Below, in pieces: positions 6,050 to 8,256 of a stretch of 8,256 nt of DNA (its first letter is position 1; the number at the start of each line of letters is the position of its first letter). The position numbers and the translations under genes are program-made. The notes below the pieces were generated by a model. The model ran no database searches. It was not told the origin of the DNA and saw only the letters and a list, made by a program, of their open reading frames with translations. Origin of the DNA: Magnetococcales bacterium (lineage in GTDB: Bacteria > Pseudomonadota > Magnetococcia > Magnetococcales > Magnetaquicoccaceae); the NCBI GenBank assembly GCA_015229095.1, contig JADGCE010000112.1:1-8256 (forward strand), given 5' to 3'.

Positions 6050-7147
6050 TTATTGCGGCACGCTCAGCCACTCGCCGACAAATCCGGCGGAACGGATGGG
6101 TTTGCCCTCTTCGGTAATCAGCAGAGCAGCACTGCCTGGAAAATGGCTCAGCAGGGAGAGCCCCTTTTCCGCCCCCAGAACAAACAGGGCGGTGGACAAA
6201 GCATCGGCGGTGGTCGCATCCGGTGCCTGCACGGTGACCGAACTGAGTCCAGAGCGGGCGGGTAACCCCGTGCCGGGATCGATAATGTGGTGATACCGTT
6301 TGCCTTCATAAAGAAAAAAACGCTCATAGTCCCCGGAGGTGACCATGGCCATATTGCCACTGAGTTGGGAAACGGCGACAACCTGATCCTGTTGGCGAGG
6401 GCTCTGGACGCCGATGCGCCAAGGCTTGCCCTCTTTGCTGCCGATAATGCGCAAGTTGCCGCCCGCATCGACAACGGCATCCTTGATGCCGGCTTGTTGC
6501 AAAATGGCGACCGCCCGATCCACGGCATAGCCTTTGGCAATCGCTCCCAGATCCAGACCGACGCTCTGAGTTTTCAGACGCACCTGCAGGGTGCTCTGGT
6601 CGCTCTCCTGGAGTGCTGCCGCACCCTCCCCCAAATACCGCAACTCTATGGCGCCGCTGCTGGGGTATGCCTGTAACCAGCGGGCCAGGTCTGCGCTTGG
6701 GGGCGGTTGCGTGGCAGGAGGATTACCAGAAAATCCCCACAGGCGTGTCAAAGGTTCCAGCCCCATGGCAAAGGCACCCTGGGAGAGGGTGGTTACCTGC
6801 AATCCCTGGCGCAACAACAAGCCCAGCTCCCCGGAAACGGGTTGCCAGGTTTCACGTGAAACTTGATTGATCCGACTGACCTCACTATCGGACCGATGGG
6901 AACTCATGACCTCTTCAATGCGCACCATCTCGGCAAAGGCCTGCTGCGCCGCTTGATCTGCCTGACTGCGTGGAACCGAACCGATGGTCAGATTGACCAG
7001 AGTCCCCATCAAAAGGCGGGTATGGAGATGCAACTGAGGCTGTGCTCCCCTTGGGCTCATCCACAGAGCCGCAACCAGCAATGCCACCATCAGCAGGGGA
7101 AAACCATACCGCACCGCCACTCTCCAGCCACTCTTCATCTCTCTCAC
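6050..7147 (-). CDS. apbE: FAD:protein FMN transferase (ApbE)
   Basis: ApbE transfers FMN from FAD to a Thr or Ser of exported redox proteins such as RnfG, RnfD, NqrB/C and fumarate-reductase-like flavoproteins. Numbering from Met at 7138, an N-terminal hydrophobic segment (about 12-27) exports or anchors the protein, with no lipobox Cys, unlike the many lipoprotein ApbEs. Family motifs follow in order: LMGTLVNLTI (43-52), SEVSRIN (85-91), GLDLGAIAKGYAVDRAV (194-210), VDAGGNL (223-229), HHIIDPGTGLPA (283-294) and TTADALSTALFVLG (309-322), which carries the Mg2+-binding Asp/Thr. The usual GAFDPTVGPL is here GAFAMGLEPL (121-130). I set the start at GTG 7147: it overlaps the rsmE stop as GTGA and has GGGGAG seven bases upstream (365 residues). 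ATG 7138 (362 residues) is the alternative. No flavinylation target is encoded in the window. Confidence 0.94.
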   Translation of the reverse strand: MREMKSGWRVAVRYGFPLLMVALLVAALWMSPRGAQPQLHLHTRLLMGTLVNLTIGSVPRSQADQAAQQAFAEMVRIEEVMSSHRSDSEVSRINQVSRETWQPVSGELGLLLRQGLQVTTLSQGAFAMGLEPLTRLWGFSGNPPATQPPPSADLARWLQAYPSSGAIELRYLGEGAAALQESDQSTLQVRLKTQSVGLDLGAIAKGYAVDRAVAILQQAGIKDAVVDAGGNLRIIGSKEGKPWRIGVQSPRQQDQVVAVSQLSGNMAMVTSGDYERFFLYEGKRYHHIIDPGTGLPARSGLSSVTVQAPDATTADALSTALFVLGAEKGLSLLSHFPGSAALLITEEGKPIRSAGFVGEWLSVPQ

Positions 7148-7878
7148 CCCACATCTCCCCACAGCAACTGACAGGCTGTTATGACCACAAGGGCAGCCGT
7201 CTCGGTACGCAATATTCTGGGGCCCAATCCCAAGCTGGTAAAGCCCAATGCATCCCTGGCATGGTGCTCTTCCTGCGCATCCAGACCTCCTTCCGGCCCC
7301 ACCAACAGGGTTACCGCCGCACCCGGATGCTGTTGCTGTTGCAGGGTGGGCAGGCCATCCCGACGTTCCCAAAAGAGCCAACGGGGCCCTTCCCCCAACA
7401 GGGAACCCAATGTGTGCCAGGAAGAGGGTGGCGCAATTTCCGGCACCCTGAGACGTTGGCTCTGCTCAGCGGCTTCCATGGCAATGGTTTGCAACCGCCT
7501 GAGACGATTGGCCGTCAGGGTACTCCCCGCATGGCTGGTGCTGCGCCGACAGAGAAGAGGAATGATGCGACTGACACCCAACTCCACCGCTTTCTGCACA
7601 ACCCACTCCATGGCGTCCGGCTTGGCAACCCCCTGTACCAATGTGATGGCCAGCGTGGGCTCTCGCTGCGGAGTGGAAAAGGTCAGTATGTGGAGTCGAG
7701 GCACGGGAAGCAGTTCCAGAGCAGCCTGCCACTCTCCACCATCCAGGCCGGTAAAGAGGGTGACGGGCGATCCCGTTGCAAGACGGAGTGTGCGCAGCAA
7801 ATAGCGGCACACCGCCTCATCGGGTGTCACGCGATCCCCGGAGTGCAATCGATGCGGCCAATAGAGACGAGGAACCAT
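7144..7878 (-). CDS. rsmE: 16S rRNA m3U1498 methyltransferase RsmE
   Basis: RsmE methylates N3 of U1498 in 16S rRNA in the assembled small subunit, using S-adenosylmethionine. The 244-residue product has the usual length and plan: an N-terminal PUA-like RNA-binding part (about 1-70) and a C-terminal SPOUT knot. Signatures are KPDAMEWVVQKAVELGVSRI (86-105), MEAAEQSQRL (134-143), LLVGPEGG (191-198) and LGPRILRTETAAL (218-230), the last forming the trefoil-knot cofactor site. The start at 7878 follows AAGGAG (7894-7889) by ten bases. Curiously an ATG-AAC-TGA mini-frame (7888-7880) sits in between, but its ATG directly touches the Shine-Dalgarno and is unlikely to be used. It is the first gene of the six-gene minus-strand operon, overlapping apbE by 4 bp. 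Confidence 0.95.
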   Translation of the reverse strand: MVPRLYWPHRLHSGDRVTPDEAVCRYLLRTLRLATGSPVTLFTGLDGGEWQAALELLPVPRLHILTFSTPQREPTLAITLVQGVAKPDAMEWVVQKAVELGVSRIIPLLCRRSTSHAGSTLTANRLRRLQTIAMEAAEQSQRLRVPEIAPPSSWHTLGSLLGEGPRWLFWERRDGLPTLQQQQHPGAAVTLLVGPEGGLDAQEEHHARDALGFTSLGLGPRILRTETAALVVITACQLLWGDVG

Positions 7879-7977
7879 GTCAGTTCATCTCCTTGTACTG
7901 CTTCCCTGGAATCTCTGCGTGCCGCATAGATTTTTCCGGAATTAAAACCGTTCCCGTTCTGGGATACGCGGTATCGC

Positions 7978-8026
7978 GGGTCCAGGGGGGGCACCCCCCT
8001 GGCGGGTCCAGGGCGGAGCCCTGGGA
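7978..8026. repeat. REP-like double hairpin with GGGTCCAGGG direct repeat
   Basis: GGGTCCAGGG occurs at 7978-7987 and again at 8004-8013, 26 bp apart. Each copy starts a tight palindrome: CCAGGGGGG (7982-7990) pairs CCCCCCTGG (7994-8002) around GCA, and CCAGGGC (8008-8014) pairs GCCCTGG (8018-8024) around GGA. Two adjacent short-loop GC hairpins in an intergenic region are typical of interspersed REP/BIME-type elements. From memory, very similar sequences recur in several alphaproteobacterial and magnetotactic genomes. Possible roles are transcript end protection or transcription termination. Confidence 0.7.
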
Positions 8027-8042
8027 CTTTGCCGTTGCCTTT

Positions 8043-8094
8043 GGCGCGCTTTTCACGACAAGCCGGCGCGCCTTTTGCGCCGGCACAGCGCGCC
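8043..8094. repeat. Nested GC-rich palindromes
   Basis: An inner hairpin GCCGGCGC (8062-8069) / GCGCCGGC (8077-8084) with a 7-nt loop sits inside an outer pair GGCGCGC (8043-8049) / GCGCGCC (8088-8094). The arrangement can fold as one interrupted cruciform. It continues the palindrome cluster begun by the REP-like element and has no coding role that I can see. Confidence 0.55.
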
Positions 8095-8106
8095 TTATTG
8101 AAGCAA

Positions 8107-8148
8107 GGTGTGTGGATTGGCGCGGCATTTTGCGCCAATCCACACACC
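8107..8148. repeat. 17-bp perfect inverted repeat (strong hairpin)
   Basis: GGTGTGTGGATTGGCGC (8107-8123) and its exact reverse complement (8132-8148) are separated by GGCATTTT. The right arm is also the first 17 bases of the 55-bp direct repeat, and reappears at 8202-8218 without the left arm. No T-tract follows on either strand, so an ordinary intrinsic terminator is unlikely. Confidence 0.75.
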
Positions 8149-8256
8149 CTACCAATGGTCGTTGAAAGAGGAAAAAAGCCGCCCGACCGTCAACCGTCCC
8201 CGCGCCAATCCACACACCCTACCAATGGTCGTTGAAAGAGGAAAAAAGCCGCCCGA
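8132..8256 (+). repeat. 55-bp direct repeat, 70-bp period, cut by the window end
   Basis: Bases 8132-8186 are repeated exactly at 8202-8256, separated by 15 unique bases (8187-8201). The left edge is a real boundary (T8131 against C8201); the right edge is the window end, so the true unit may be a 70-bp tandem repeat with more copies. Repeat and spacer lengths do not fit CRISPR. No reading frame is conserved in it. The exact 55-base match at a sequence end also resembles a de Bruijn assembly break. Confidence 0.8.

Larger units (their letters stand above)
7879..8256. other. Gene-free, repeat- and palindrome-rich right end
   Basis: About 378 bases upstream of rsmE carry no gene I can support. 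Near rsmE there is a Shine-Dalgarno and, on the minus strand, TTTAAT (7946-7941), a possible -10 without a good -35. Beyond that lie a GATAC-GCG-GTATC dyad (7963-7975), a REP-like double hairpin, nested GC palindromes, a 17-bp hairpin and a 55-bp direct repeat reaching the window end. Open frames across this area are low-complexity readings of the repeats. The rsmE operon promoter must lie here or further out. Confidence 0.6.

Noticed and set aside
7880..7888. ATG-AAC-TGA mini-frame upstream of rsmE as a regulatory uORF
   Set aside because: Its ATG directly abuts the Shine-Dalgarno with no spacing, so initiation there is improbable. The overlap is more simply explained by chance.
7042..7929. 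295-residue plus-strand open frame opposite rsmE
   Set aside because: It is antisense to a confident rsmE, with Gln/Pro-rich content and no domain.
8132..8256. Start of a CRISPR array
   Set aside because: The repeat is at least 55 bases and the intervening segment only 15. Only two copies are seen, no cas gene is present, and the whole 70 bp looks like one tandem unit.

Overview
The window looks like chromosome from a Gram-negative, moderately GC-rich proteobacterium. The evidence is two genes with lipobox signal peptides, a TonB-type protein with a periplasmic C-terminal domain, an ApbE with an N-terminal export/anchor segment, and bacterial MutY and RsmE. The GGGTCCAGGG hairpin repeats and the gene mix remind me of Magnetococcales-like magnetotactic bacteria, but that is an impression and nothing here proves it.

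Layout. Bases 1-85 hold the tail of a truncated plus-strand gene ending in a strong stem-loop. Bases 86-516 are a gene-free, A+T-rich regulatory region with a good sigma-70-like promoter (254-281) and a perfect dyad (426-443). Bases 517-2845 carry two plus-strand lipoprotein genes in a probable operon; I do not recognise either as a characterised family. They converge, with 28 bp between stop codons, on a six-gene minus-strand operon read from 7878 down to 2874: rsmE, apbE, a NusG domain II (EetA-like) gene, a Gx-transporter/EetB-like membrane gene, a tonB-like gene and mutY. Four of its five junctions overlap, three of them by exactly 4 bp (GTGA or ATGA), so translation is probably coupled. 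Bases 7879-8256 are gene-free and filled with palindromes, a REP-like double hairpin and a 55-bp direct repeat with 70-bp period that runs off the window end.

How the genes fit together. The core apbE - NusG_II - Gx-transporter set is a membrane and extracytoplasmic module. ApbE attaches FMN covalently to exported redox proteins, and the other two families are, as I recall, the EetA/EetB pair of flavin-based extracellular electron transfer loci. A TonB-like protein encoded directly behind them adds an outer-membrane energising element typical of Gram-negatives. No flavinylated substrate, ExbB/ExbD or TonB-dependent receptor is encoded here. The flanking rsmE (16S rRNA methylation) and mutY (A:G mismatch repair) are housekeeping genes sharing the transcript. 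The most interesting parts are this electron-transfer-like module, the uncharacterised lipoprotein pair behind its structured leader, and the repeat-rich right end.
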